Below, piece after piece: positions 26,032-35,400 of a DNA stretch of 64,000 bases. The stretch comes from Mannheimia indoligenes. GTDB lineage: Bacteria; Pseudomonadota; Gammaproteobacteria; Enterobacterales; Pasteurellaceae. Numbering within the stretch: position 1 is the stretch's first letter; each line of letters begins with the position of its first letter. Made by a program: the position numbers and the translations under genes. The stretch spans positions 248,001 to 312,000 of the forward strand of contig NZ_JBAJJM010000007.1 of assembly GCF_036880405.1 (NCBI RefSeq). The letters run 5' to 3'. The notes below the pieces were generated by a model that worked only from the letters and a program-made list of their open reading frames with translations, ran no database searches and had not been told where the DNA came from.

Positions 26032-26088
26032 TTATCCTCGCACAGAATACGATAACAGAGATAATCGGAGTAAGGTAAATTTTTCCAT
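26032..26088 (-). CDS. leuL: leuA leader peptide
   Basis: An 18-residue frame, MEKFTLLRLSLLSYSVRG, has five leucine codons within seven positions (residues 6-12: L L R L S L L). It ends about 40 bases before the terminator hairpin. This arrangement matches leucine attenuation: ribosome stalling at the Leu codons would prevent terminator formation. No strong Shine-Dalgarno sequence is visible. The name is given by position and function; I do not know of a described homologue with this sequence. Confidence 0.72.
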   Translation of the reverse strand: MEKFTLLRLSLLSYSVRG

Positions 26089-26136
26089 ATGTTGTGTTGT
26101 GTGTTTATGTTTGCATTGTTATTCGTTAATGGGTGT

Positions 26137-26164
26137 ATATTAGCTTTATCCAAGGTAATGTCAA
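26137..26164 (-). promoter_or_regulatory. Candidate leuA promoter
   Basis: On the minus strand a perfect TTGACA (26159-26164) is followed after 16 bases by TAATAT. Transcription would begin near 26130, just ahead of the leader peptide. The remaining gap up to 26415 is very AT-rich, and I see no further feature in it other than whatever promotes the next gene. Confidence 0.5.
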
Positions 26165-26415
26165 TAGCATTTTTCACTTTACGCAACCGTTTAACCGCAA
26201 TTAAGAACCTATCAAATTAGAATATTATTTTGCCATTAACAATATATTTGGTTGAAAACTCCAAATGAGAAAAGCAAAATAATACAATACATCAATTTTA
26301 ATGATATTTAGAATTTTAAAATTTCTATAAAAATAATTTTAAATTTATTTTTACCTTTGAAGTTTCAACTCAAATTTGATAGCCTCTTGCATTATTTTAC
26401 TGCTGAGGATACACA

Positions 26416-27231
26416 ATGACCCTACCATTTCGTGCCATTATTTCCGATCTTGACGGTACTCTGTTAAATGCACATCATAAAATTGGCGATTTTACGATTG
26501 AAACATTAGAAAAATTATCACAAAAAGGCGTAGATATCTTTTTTGCCACAGGCAGAAATTACCCCGATGTTTCCCATATCATCAGCAAAGTAGATGCTAA
26601 AAATGCAATGCTGGTTACCTCAAATGGAGCAAGAGCCAATAATTTAGACGGCGAAAAAATTGTCAGTCATTATTTGCCGGAAGATATCGCCGTTGAGTTA
26701 ATGAACATTAACTTTGACGATAAAAATGTTTGCCTAAACAGCTATCAAGGCGATGAATGGTTTATCAATAAAGAGATTCCACAGCTAAAACACTTCCACC
26801 AAGAATCCGGTTTTGGCTATCAAGTGGCAGATTTTTCTAACCATCACGGCAGAGAAACAGAGAAAGTCTTTTTTATCGGTAAAACAGTTGAAGCCTTAAT
26901 TCCGATTGAAAATTACATTCGAGAAACCTATGGGGACCGTGTGCAAATGACCTATTCCGCCCTACTCTGCCTTGAAGTAATGGCAAAGGGCGTTTGCAAA
27001 GCGAATGCCTTGGAAGAGTTAGTGAAATTACGAGGCTACAAATTACAAGATTGCATTGCCTTTGGCGACGGTATGAATGATATAGAAATGTTGAACTTAG
27101 CGGGCAAAGGTTGTCTAATGGCAAATGCCGATCCTCGCCTAAAATTGGCATTACCGAGTAATGAAGTGATTGGATACAATAAAGATGAAGCGGTTGCCAG
27201 TTATATTCGAGCCACATTTGGTATCATCTAA
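26416..27231 (+). CDS. Cof-type HAD-IIB family phosphatase
   Basis: This 271-residue cytoplasmic hydrolase has HAD motif I at SDLDGTLLN (nucleophile Asp11, acid Asp13), motif II in FFATGRNYPD, and motif III-IV in CIAFGDGMNDIEML near 215. The C2-type cap fills the middle, as in YigL, YbhA and related sugar-phosphate or pyridoxal-phosphate phosphatases. Substrate cannot be assigned. The ATG follows GAGGATACACA. It is followed after 58 bases by the MacA-like gene on the same strand, but a functional link is not obvious. Confidence 0.9.
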   Translation: MTLPFRAIISDLDGTLLNAHHKIGDFTIETLEKLSQKGVDIFFATGRNYPDVSHIISKVDAKNAMLVTSNGARANNLDGEKIVSHYLPEDIAVELMNINFDDKNVCLNSYQGDEWFINKEIPQLKHFHQESGFGYQVADFSNHHGRETEKVFFIGKTVEALIPIENYIRETYGDRVQMTYSALLCLEVMAKGVCKANALEELVKLRGYKLQDCIAFGDGMNDIEMLNLAGKGCLMANADPRLKLALPSNEVIGYNKDEAVASYIRATFGII

Positions 27232-27289
27232 TTGCAAAATTTTTTCAAAAAACAACCGCTTGTAGCACAACATATCACAAAGGAAGAGT

Positions 27290-28453
27290 ATGAAACGTAC
27301 AACATTAGCCACACTTGTGCTAATTGCCGCTGTCGGAATAGGTGGATATTTTTACTACAATCAGCAAAATGATGAACAACAAATTCACTATATTACTGAA
27401 GCGGTTAGCCGTGCCGAAATCAATAAAAATGTACTTGCCACAGGGTCAGTACGAGCGAGCAAACGTACGGAGGTTGGGGCTCAAGTTTCGGGTAAAATCC
27501 AAAAACTCTATGTCGAACTCGGGCAAACCGTTAAACAAGGCGATTTGATTGCAGACATTGACTCAAGCAACCAAAGCAACACGTTAAGCACCGCTCAAGC
27601 TCAACTCGCATCATACAAAGCACAGCTTACCTCTGCACAAGTTGCTCTTGAAGTCGCCCAATCAAATTACAGCCGATTAACTAAATTATATCGAGCCAAT
27701 AGTGCAGCGTTGTCAGACGTCGAAACGGCTAAAAATACACTCGCTTCAGCCAAAGCAACGGTTGATAACATCAAAGCACAATTAAAATCCGCAGAAATCT
27801 CGGTTAATAATGCTCAAACCAATTTAAATTACACTCAAATCATCTCGCCAATGGATGGTGTGATTGTATCTGTGCCGGTTTCTGTCGGACAAACGGTGAA
27901 TTCTAATCAAACTTCACCTACTATTGTACAAGTGGCAGATTTATCTAAAATGCTGATTAAACTTGAAATTTCAGAAGGCGATATTGCTCAAGTAAAAGTT
28001 GGACAACAAGTCAAATTTTCTACTCTTGCCGAACCTAATCGAGAGTATTTAGCAACCATTGATTCTGTTGATCCTGCACTCACAACACTTACCGACAACA
28101 ATTACACAGAAAAATCAGGCAATACTGAGGCGGTTTATTACTATGCCAATGTGTCGATTGATAATTCCGATAATAGTTTACGCATTGGAATGACAACCCA
28201 AGCTCAAATTACCATTGATAAACGAGAGCAGGTTTTAGTTGTTCCCACTAACGTAATTAAAAAACGTGGAAAAGAAAATTATGTGTTAGTGCTAGAGAAT
28301 GGGCTGTCGGTTGAAAAACCGATACAAATCGGCATTTCTGATACACAAAATACCGAAATTGTAACAGGATTAAATGAAGGCGATCAGGTTATTGTTACGC
28401 AAAGAGCAGATGGAGAAAAAATAAGTACAACAAGAGGACCAAGAATTCTCTAA
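27290..28453 (+). CDS. MacA-like periplasmic adaptor (membrane fusion) protein
   Basis: The 387-residue protein has an N-terminal membrane anchor (residues 5-22), a lipoyl half (GAQVSGKIQKLYVELGQTVKQGDLIADID, about 63-91), a long alpha-hairpin rich in Gln/Ala/Ser (95-180), the second lipoyl half (ISPMDGVIVSVPVSVGQTV), a beta-barrel and the membrane-proximal domain. It matches MacA, the adaptor that joins the MacB ABC exporter to TolC. No macB follows: the next gene is on the opposite strand after an uptake-signal hairpin. It must work with a partner encoded elsewhere, or be a remnant. The ATG follows AAAGGAAGAGT. Confidence 0.85.
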   Translation: MKRTTLATLVLIAAVGIGGYFYYNQQNDEQQIHYITEAVSRAEINKNVLATGSVRASKRTEVGAQVSGKIQKLYVELGQTVKQGDLIADIDSSNQSNTLSTAQAQLASYKAQLTSAQVALEVAQSNYSRLTKLYRANSAALSDVETAKNTLASAKATVDNIKAQLKSAEISVNNAQTNLNYTQIISPMDGVIVSVPVSVGQTVNSNQTSPTIVQVADLSKMLIKLEISEGDIAQVKVGQQVKFSTLAEPNREYLATIDSVDPALTTLTDNNYTEKSGNTEAVYYYANVSIDNSDNSLRIGMTTQAQITIDKREQVLVVPTNVIKKRGKENYVLVLENGLSVEKPIQIGISDTQNTEIVTGLNEGDQVIVTQRADGEKISTTRGPRIL

Positions 28454-28467
28454 ATCCTTTCTAAATA

Positions 28468-28525
28468 ACAAGCGGTTAAATTTCCCTCATATTTTGCAAA
28501 AAATAAGAAAAATTTAACCGCTTGC
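28468..28525. terminator. Uptake-signal inverted repeat between macA-like gene and BASS transporter
   Basis: ACAAGCGGTTAAATTT and AAATTTAACCGCTTG form the stem between two converging genes, with full uptake-signal tails inside. It can end both transcripts. Confidence 0.7.
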
Positions 28526-28549
28526 CTGTTTCTATATTAAAACGAATGT

Positions 28550-29494
28550 TTATTTCTCATTATCGTTTTTCATCTTCGCAAAAATCATCGCCAAGATAGG
28601 ACCTGAAATATTGTGCCAGAAGCTAAATACTGCACTTGGCACAGCAATCACAGGATTCGCTTTAAAGTGTAATGCGGCAAGTGCTGCTCCTAAACCTGAG
28701 TTCTGCATACCTACTTCAATTGCTACTGCTTTGCTGTCTGCAATAGGCAGTTTAAATAAGCGGCTCGCTAAATAACCGATTAAATAACCTAAACCGTTGT
28801 GTAAGGCAACCACTGCAAAAATTAATAAACCGGATTCAATAATGCGATCACGACTTACTGAAACCACCGCCGTTACAATTAATACAATCGCAATAACCGA
28901 AATTAACGGCATTGTTTGGCTGAACTGTTCTACTTTCTGCTTGAAGATAGTACGAATAACGACGCCAACAAAAATAGGCAACAACACCATTTGTAGCACA
29001 GAAATAAATATAGCCGTTGCATTAATTTCTAACCATTGACTGGCAAATAAGTAGAAAATAGCAGGGGTTAAAACAGGTGCTAATAAGGTTGAAATGGTTG
29101 TGCAAGCCACCGATAAAGCCGTGTTACCACGAGCTAAATAAGTCATTACATTTGACGATGTTCCACCCGGACAACAGCCCACTAAAATCACACCAATGGC
29201 TAAATCAGGCGGTAAATTAAATGCTTTTGCCAATCCATAAGCAACACTTGGCATTACCACGAATTGAGCGATAACACCGATAATCACTGATTTTGGATTT
29301 TTTGTAACTTCAGCAAAATCTTTGAATGTTAAAGTTAAGCCCATTCCAAGCATTACGATACCTAAAAGATATGGAATCCAAGGAACAAATTGTTTAAAAG
29401 TTTCAGGGAATTGTGCCGCAATGAAAGCGAAAACCACCACCCAAATAGCGAAAGTTTTGCTAACAAATTGCGTAAATTTTAATAATGTTTGCAT
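28550..29494 (-). CDS. Bile acid:sodium symporter (BASS) family transporter
   Basis: This 314-residue inner-membrane protein is made of about nine to ten hydrophobic helices and carries the BASS signature segments VGCCPGGTSSNVMTYLARGN (about 110-129) and EVGMQNSGLGAALA near 262, the crossover regions that bind sodium. Bacterial members move organic anions such as bile acids or pantoate; the natural substrate here is unknown. It is a single-gene unit facing the MacA-like gene and divergent from hel. Confidence 0.88.
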   Translation of the reverse strand: MQTLLKFTQFVSKTFAIWVVVFAFIAAQFPETFKQFVPWIPYLLGIVMLGMGLTLTFKDFAEVTKNPKSVIIGVIAQFVVMPSVAYGLAKAFNLPPDLAIGVILVGCCPGGTSSNVMTYLARGNTALSVACTTISTLLAPVLTPAIFYLFASQWLEINATAIFISVLQMVLLPIFVGVVIRTIFKQKVEQFSQTMPLISVIAIVLIVTAVVSVSRDRIIESGLLIFAVVALHNGLGYLIGYLASRLFKLPIADSKAVAIEVGMQNSGLGAALAALHFKANPVIAVPSAVFSFWHNISGPILAMIFAKMKNDNEK

Positions 29495-29639
29495 ATTGCC
29501 TCTATATTGTTATAAAAAGGTTAATAGCCTAACTTAGTTTTCAGTAAAAGTGAATAGCGGTCATAAAAACTATAGTAATGAATGCCTCTTTTTAGGTATA
29601 ATCATTTCGTTTATCAACAAAAAATTTAAGGATATCTTT

Positions 29640-30461
29640 ATGAAAAACTTAAAACTTTCCGCAATGAGCCTCACCGCTTTATTCGTTCTAACCGCTTGTA
29701 CTCACACTCACTCAAATAGTGATGAACATCATCAAATGGTGTTGCAAGAGCAAGCAACTTTAGGCGTGAACTGGGTGCAACAATCTGGAGAATACCAAGC
29801 GTTAGCACACCAAGCGTTTAACACGGCAAAAATGGCTTTTGATCAGGCAAAAGTGAAAAAAGGCAAGAAAAAAGCCGTTGTGGTTGATTTAGATGAAACA
29901 ATGGTAGATAACAGCCCTTACGCTGGCTGGCAAGTGAAAAATCATAAGCCTTTTGATGGCGAAAGCTGGACTCGCTGGGTAAATGCCCGTCAAACCGGAG
30001 CGATTGCCGGTGCCGTTGAATTTAACAACTATGTAAACAGCCATAAAGGCACAGTATTTTATGTTTCAAACCGTAAAGATGACGACGAAAAAGCAGGCAC
30101 TATCGATGATATGAACAAACTCGGCTTTAATGGCGTAAGTGAAAAAACGTTATTCTTGAAAAAAGATAAATCAAACAAAACCCCTCGTTTTGAAGAAATC
30201 GAAAAACAAGGTTATGAGATCGTGCTTTATGTGGGCGATAACCTAAACGATTTCGGTGATGCAACTTACCGCAAATCAAACGCAGAACGCCGTGCGTTTG
30301 TGGCAGAAAACAGCAAATTGTTCGGTAAAAAATTTATTGTATTACCAAACCCGAACTACGGCGACTGGGAAGGTGGTTTAGATAAAAATTACTACAAAGG
30401 CAATGCAGAAAGCCGGGTAAAAATCCGCCACAATGCAATCAATGCGTGGGACGGTAAATAA
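29640..30461 (+). CDS. hel: Outer-membrane lipoprotein e(P4), acid phosphatase / NMN nucleotidase
   Basis: e(P4) is the Pasteurellaceae surface lipoprotein that dephosphorylates NMN to nicotinamide riboside, needed for use of external NAD. I choose the ATG at 29640 because it begins a lipoprotein signal (MSLTALFVLTAC) with the lipidated Cys at position 20; an upstream in-frame extension lacks sense. The class C (HAD-IIIB) motif VVVDLDETMVDNSPYAGWQ is near residues 80-98, and YVGDNLNDFGD near 200 gives the other catalytic aspartates. The 273-residue length matches the H. influenzae protein. A back-to-back uptake-signal hairpin ends the gene. Confidence 0.95.
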   Translation: MKNLKLSAMSLTALFVLTACTHTHSNSDEHHQMVLQEQATLGVNWVQQSGEYQALAHQAFNTAKMAFDQAKVKKGKKKAVVVDLDETMVDNSPYAGWQVKNHKPFDGESWTRWVNARQTGAIAGAVEFNNYVNSHKGTVFYVSNRKDDDEKAGTIDDMNKLGFNGVSEKTLFLKKDKSNKTPRFEEIEKQGYEIVLYVGDNLNDFGDATYRKSNAERRAFVAENSKLFGKKFIVLPNPNYGDWEGGLDKNYYKGNAESRVKIRHNAINAWDGK

Positions 30462-30496
30462 TCCGCTCAACTATTTGTGAAAAATCACTAAACAAC

Positions 30497-30536
30497 GACC
30501 GCTTGTAAATCTTTTATCCGATTACAAGCGGTCATT
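30497..30536 (+). terminator. Outward-facing uptake-signal hairpin after hel
   Basis: GACCGCTTGTAA and TTACAAGCGGTC form the stem with the signal orientation reversed compared with the other pairs in the window, followed by ATTTTTC. It probably ends the hel transcript. Confidence 0.65.
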
Positions 30537-30611
30537 TTTCTATAAAACTTTGCAAAAGTTTGTTAGGATAACCACGCTTTCAACTCATACTAAAACAATA
30601 AGGAACGAACA

Positions 30612-31892
30612 ATGACAGCAATGAAAATTATACTTTCCCAACAAGCTGCCCCTGAAATTTGGGGAAAAAATGCTCTACTTTCCGTTAATAATGCGGGCTT
30701 TATCGTTCACAACCCCAAAAACGATGTAGCCACTATTCAAAAAGCCGCCCGTAAAATTAAAAATCAAGGTATTTTGAATGTGGCATTAGCTGGCGATGGC
30801 TGGAATTTAGAAGAGTGCTGGGCGTTCCATCAAGGTTTCAATTCAGTTAAAAATCAAGGCTCGGTGGAATACCCTAATTTAGGCGAACAACAAGCGGAAT
30901 TTGATAACCGAGTAAAATGTGCTACTTTCGTGCGTGAGTTAATTAACGAGCCGTCTGAGAGCTTAACCCCTGAGAAATTGGCTCAACAAGCGGGTGAATT
31001 TATCCAAAATATTGCAAAACCAAACACAGTTTCTTATGAAATCATTCGTGGCAAAGCGTTAAAAGAAAAAGACTATCACGGCATTTGGACGGTGGGTAAA
31101 GGCTCAAACAATCCCCCTGCTTTATTAAAATTAGACTTTAATCCAACAGGTGATAAAAATGCCCCTGTGCTTGCCTGCTTAGTCGGTAAAGGAATTACCT
31201 TCGACACCGGCGGCTACAGTTTAAAACCAAGTGATGGAATGAGCACAATGCGTACCGATATGGGCGGAGCGGCACTCTTAACAGGCTCACTTGCTTTTGC
31301 GATTTCTCGTGGTTTAAACAAACGTGTAAAACTTTATCTCTGCTGTGCGGAAAATATGGTCAGCCACAATGCATTCAAGTTGGGCGATATCATTACTTAC
31401 CGCAACGGCGTTACTGTTGAAGTGCTCAATACTGATGCGGAAGGGCGTTTGGTGTTAGCCGATGGTTTAATTGATGCCTCAAAACAAAATCCACAATTTA
31501 TTATTGATTCGGCAACGCTCACCGGAGCAGCAAAAGTGGCGGTGGGGAACGACTACCATTCCGTGCTTTCAATGGATGATAACCTAACAAACGCTCTATT
31601 CAGCTCGGCAAAAGATGAAAACGAACCATTCTGGCGTTTACCGTTTGAAGAACTCCACCGAGGGCAAATTTCTTCTTCATTCGCTGATATTGCTAATATC
31701 GGTTCTGTACCCGTTGGGGCAGGTGCAAGTACGGCAACCGCATTTTTATCTTACTTTGTAGAAAACTACCAGCAAAACTGGTTACATATTGATGCTTCTG
31801 CTACATTCCGCAAAACCGCAAGCGACTTATGGGCGGCGGGTGCAACAGGGCTTGGTATCAAAACAATCGCAAATTTGTTACTCTCAAAATAA
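30612..31892 (+). CDS. pepB: Peptidase B, M17 leucyl aminopeptidase family
   Basis: PepB is a cytoplasmic manganese-dependent aminopeptidase with broad specificity, releasing N-terminal residues from peptides. The 426-residue protein matches E. coli PepB from the first residues. The M17 metal site is visible in GKGITFDTGGYSLKPSDGM (about 197-215), MRTDMGGAA and the signature NTDAEGRLVLADGL near 275. The start ATG follows AAGGAACGAACA. It is a single gene here, flanked by palindromes, whereas in enterobacteria it follows the isc cluster. Confidence 0.94.
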   Translation: MTAMKIILSQQAAPEIWGKNALLSVNNAGFIVHNPKNDVATIQKAARKIKNQGILNVALAGDGWNLEECWAFHQGFNSVKNQGSVEYPNLGEQQAEFDNRVKCATFVRELINEPSESLTPEKLAQQAGEFIQNIAKPNTVSYEIIRGKALKEKDYHGIWTVGKGSNNPPALLKLDFNPTGDKNAPVLACLVGKGITFDTGGYSLKPSDGMSTMRTDMGGAALLTGSLAFAISRGLNKRVKLYLCCAENMVSHNAFKLGDIITYRNGVTVEVLNTDAEGRLVLADGLIDASKQNPQFIIDSATLTGAAKVAVGNDYHSVLSMDDNLTNALFSSAKDENEPFWRLPFEELHRGQISSSFADIANIGSVPVGAGASTATAFLSYFVENYQQNWLHIDASATFRKTASDLWAAGATGLGIKTIANLLLSK

Positions 31893-31901
31893 CAGGCTTC
31901 G

Positions 31902-31927
31902 TAGGGCAAATTGCAATTTGCCCTACT
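31902..31927. repeat. Perfect 26-base palindrome between pepB and greB
   Basis: GTAGGGCAAATTG is followed at once by its exact complement CAATTTGCCCTAC. It resembles the widespread GTAGGGGCGAATTGC-type extragenic palindromes. A related copy lies just after greB. Confidence 0.8.
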
Positions 31928-31942
31928 AACAATTGAATAATT

Positions 31943-32425
31943 ATGGCTAAATCAAATTACATTACCCGCTCAGGCTGGCAAGCCTTAGATCAAGAGCTGA
32001 AATTTTTATGGAAGGAAGAACGCCCAAAAGTTACGCAAGCGGTTTCTGATGCAGCGGCACTGGGCGATCGCAGCGAAAATGCGGAATATATTTACGGTAA
32101 ACGTCGCTTGCGTGAAATCGACCGCCGTGTGCGTTTTCTCTCTAAACGGCTAGAGGTATTACAAATTGTCGATTATCACCCGAAACAAGAAGGCAAAGTC
32201 TTTTTTGGTGCTTGGATTGAGCTCGAAAATGAAGAAGGTGAGGCGAAACAATATCGCATTGTTGGTTGTGATGAATTTGACCCGGCAAAAAACTGGATTT
32301 CGATAGACTCTCCGGTCGCCCGTGCGTTAATCGGCAAACAGGTGGACGATGAAATTCGGGTGGAAACACCTATGGGAAAAGTGTTGCTTTATATTAACAA
32401 GATTTGGTATGAGCAAGCGAGCTAA
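31943..32425 (+). CDS. greB: Transcription elongation factor GreB
   Basis: GreB stimulates cleavage of backtracked RNA in stalled RNA polymerase. The 160-residue protein has the N-terminal coiled coil (ITRSGWQALDQELKFLWKEE to RFLSKRLEVL, residues 6-70) with the acidic tip ALGDRSENAEY that enters the polymerase channel, and the C-terminal FKBP-like domain. GreB rather than GreA is indicated by RPKVTQAVSDAAALGDRSENAEYIYGKRRLREIDRRVRFL-type sequence in its middle, cited here only in part: YGKRRLREIDRR. It is flanked on both sides by REP-like palindromes. Confidence 0.95.
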   Translation: MAKSNYITRSGWQALDQELKFLWKEERPKVTQAVSDAAALGDRSENAEYIYGKRRLREIDRRVRFLSKRLEVLQIVDYHPKQEGKVFFGAWIELENEEGEAKQYRIVGCDEFDPAKNWISIDSPVARALIGKQVDDEIRVETPMGKVLLYINKIWYEQAS

Positions 32426-32431
32426 TCATTT

Positions 32432-32459
32432 GTAGGGGCGAATCGCAATTTGCCCCTAC
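32432..32459. repeat. REP-like palindrome between greB and recB
   Basis: GTAGGGGC and GCCCCTAC form an 8-bp stem continued by partly paired GAATCG/CAATTT. It is a diverged relative of the palindrome before greB and lies between two converging genes, where it may act as a terminator. Confidence 0.7.
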
Positions 32460-32464
32460 TCTAT

Positions 32465-35400
32465 CTACCCAAACAACCTATCCATTTCTTCAATTAGCAA
32501 TTTGCTTGGTTTGTCAAAATAAACACCGCTTGCACTCTCTCCATTCATAGCCCGTAGGAAAAGATACGCAACGCCGCCAAAATCACGTTCATAATCGTAA
32601 TTTTCACTTAGACGAACAGTTAGATAACGGTGCACAGCAAGAGTATAAAGCAAATATTGTAAATCATAACGCTGTCTGCCCATTTCTCGCTGAATATTTT
32701 CTATGGAATAATTTTGTGGCAGATAACCTAAGAAATTCGATTTGTAGTCAATCAAATAGAATTTTCCATTCATCTGCACAATGCAATCCACAAAGCCACG
32801 CACAAAGCCTTCTAATTGCGGCAATTGCAGTTCAGGCAAATTTTTTGCTAAAGGGCTATGTTGTTTTAATAACGCATTTAATTGGTGCAGAGCTTTATCA
32901 TTTTTTAAGCGTAAATAGAATTGCCATTCATTTAACCGTTTAGTTTCATCGATCTCTTTTAAACAGAAATTTGCTTCCGGCAGAGGAGTAGCAAGAATAC
33001 GCTCAAACCAGCCTAATGTTGGCTCGAGCCATTCTTCACTTAAACCTAATTGTTCACACACTTTCACCACACTTTCTTTATCAATTTGTTCGCCAAATCG
33101 GCAATGCTCAAAAAAACTGTGCAACACAGTACCAACTTTAATGCCGTGCGGAAATTGGAATGGTGAAAAAGCATCAGTTTCCACCGTGTAATCCGGCTCA
33201 ATGAGTTCAATATGGACATCTCTGTCTTGGGCTAAATCTATCACTCTTTCTGCTTTACCTTCACTAAAACGCTCGTGTTGTGCATAAAGTGAAGTAAAAC
33301 TCGTAATCTGCCCCACTACCCGAATATTGCCACTAAAGGTTTTGGCTTGATAACTTTCCTCCGTTTTACCACTTTCCCAACGGCTAAAAGGTAAATGCTC
33401 TGCTACTTCAATAATATCGGCTGAAATCTGCTTTTTCTCAAAATAGTCTGCAACACTCACTTCATCTTTCGGTAATTCACCTTCTGCCAATAAATAATGT
33501 AACGGGCTCCAGCCTGAAATCATTTTAGGTAACACTAAATTGAGCTGAGATTCCGCACGGGTTAATGCAACATAAAACAGACGAAGATCTTCCGCATAAG
33601 CTTCATTTTGGATTTGCTCTTTTGCCTCTTTTTCACCCAAATACCAATCCAATTTACCTTGTGTATTACGGTATAAACCTAAATTGACCTTAGTATCGCC
33701 CTCGCTTTTTTCCGCTGCAAACGGCAACCAAACAATCGGATATTGCAAGCCTTTCGAGCCGTGAATGGTAACAATTTTAATCAACTCTTCTTCACTTTCA
33801 AGGCGAAGTTGCTGTTCATCATTAAAATCGGGTGAGCTAATTTGCTTTTCATACCAACGCACCAGTTCCGCTTCAGATTCCAACGCCTGCGAAGTTTCTT
33901 GCAGAATTTCCGTCAAATGCAGCAAATCAGTAATTAAACGATCCGCATTCGGCAAGCCTTTTAATCGTTCAATAATACCTTGCTCCAAATAGATTTTATG
34001 CAACATCGGCAAAATACCTTGCTCTTTCCAAATGGTGCTGTATTCCACAAACTGATTGACCTTTAAATCCCACAACATTTCATTTTCTTTGTAGCGATAA
34101 ATTTCTGCCGCACTTAGCCCCCAAAGGGTTGAACCTAAAGCGGACAATAACGCTTTATAATTGTAAGGGTTAAGCCCGGCTTGCAAAATCCAACAAAGTT
34201 CAGTTGCAATTTCAGAACCAAATACAGAAGCCGATTCCGCTAAATAAACTGATTTAATATTTCGCTTGGCTAGGGCTTTTTTAATGCGTTTCGCTTGTGA
34301 GCCTTTTCGCACTAGAATGGTAATATCCTTTGGCTCAAAAGGGTTGAACTCACCATTTTTCTCAATCCCGAATTTCCCCTCATTCATTGCCTTAAGTTGT
34401 TGATGGATTTGGTATGCACAAATTTCTGCTCTCTCATCGAGATTGGTTTTATCTCTGGTGTAGCAAACAAAATGCCCTTGCTCACTCATTAGCTTACCTT
34501 TGCGACCGTCTGCTTCAACAGGGTGAAAACCGATGTCATCATAAAGAAATGGCGATTTATCCTTATTTGCAAAATAAAACAAATTATTGACCGCTTGTAC
34601 TACTTCAGGCAAAGAACGCCAGTTTTTGCCAAGCGTAAATTGCTCGTCAGCCTGCTTTGCCGCTCTCAAATAAGTGAAAATATCCGCCCCACGAAATTTG
34701 TAGATCGACTGTTTCGGATCACCGATCATAATAAAGCCGTTATCGCTCTGCCCTTCCATAAAAATTTGGCTGAAAATTTCATATTGGGTTAGATCGGTAT
34801 CTTGGAACTCATCAATCATCGCAAAAGGGTAAATAGAGCGAATTTTTTGGGCTAACGCCTTGCCAGTTTGTGGATTTTTCAACGCTTGGTTAAGCATTAT
34901 CAGTAAATCATCAAAACCACGCTCCGGGTGCGATTGCTTATATTCTGCCAGCTTGGTTTTTAAGCTTATTAAAAATTGATAGAGTAAAATCGCTTTTAAG
35001 CTATTTTCAAACTGCTGCTGATAAGCGGTCAAAAAATCCTGATTTTTTGCAAGTTGAGGTAAATCCATTGGCTCACAACTTTTCTTCGTGCCTGCGGCTA
35101 TTTTCTCCGTAGTAAACAGATAGAACTCGTCTGGCAAATCACGATTTGACGAATTTACCCATTGGTTCATCACAATAACACCCGTTTCAAAAGTAGCAGA
35201 GCGATACCAACCACCGTGTAACGTCGTTTTATTTTTGAGATCGTGCCTAATGGCTTCCACTAACGCTTCACCATTGGCTTTCCAGTAAGATTTCACTTCA
35301 TCAATAAATCGATTATATTGTGCCAACTGTTCCGTAAAATCTTGAGCTAGAAACGCTTTCGGCTCGGGCAACTCACTTGCTAAATAATTTCTTACCGCAT

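Noticed and set aside
25923..26186. 87-codon open frame on the minus strand running into leuA
   Set aside because: It covers the promoter, leader peptide and terminator of leuA, and its composition is not protein-like; the short Leu-rich frame in another phase explains the region better.
29550..29639. 30-codon N-terminal extension of hel
   Set aside because: It would bury the lipoprotein signal; the ATG at 29640 gives Cys at position 20 as in e(P4).
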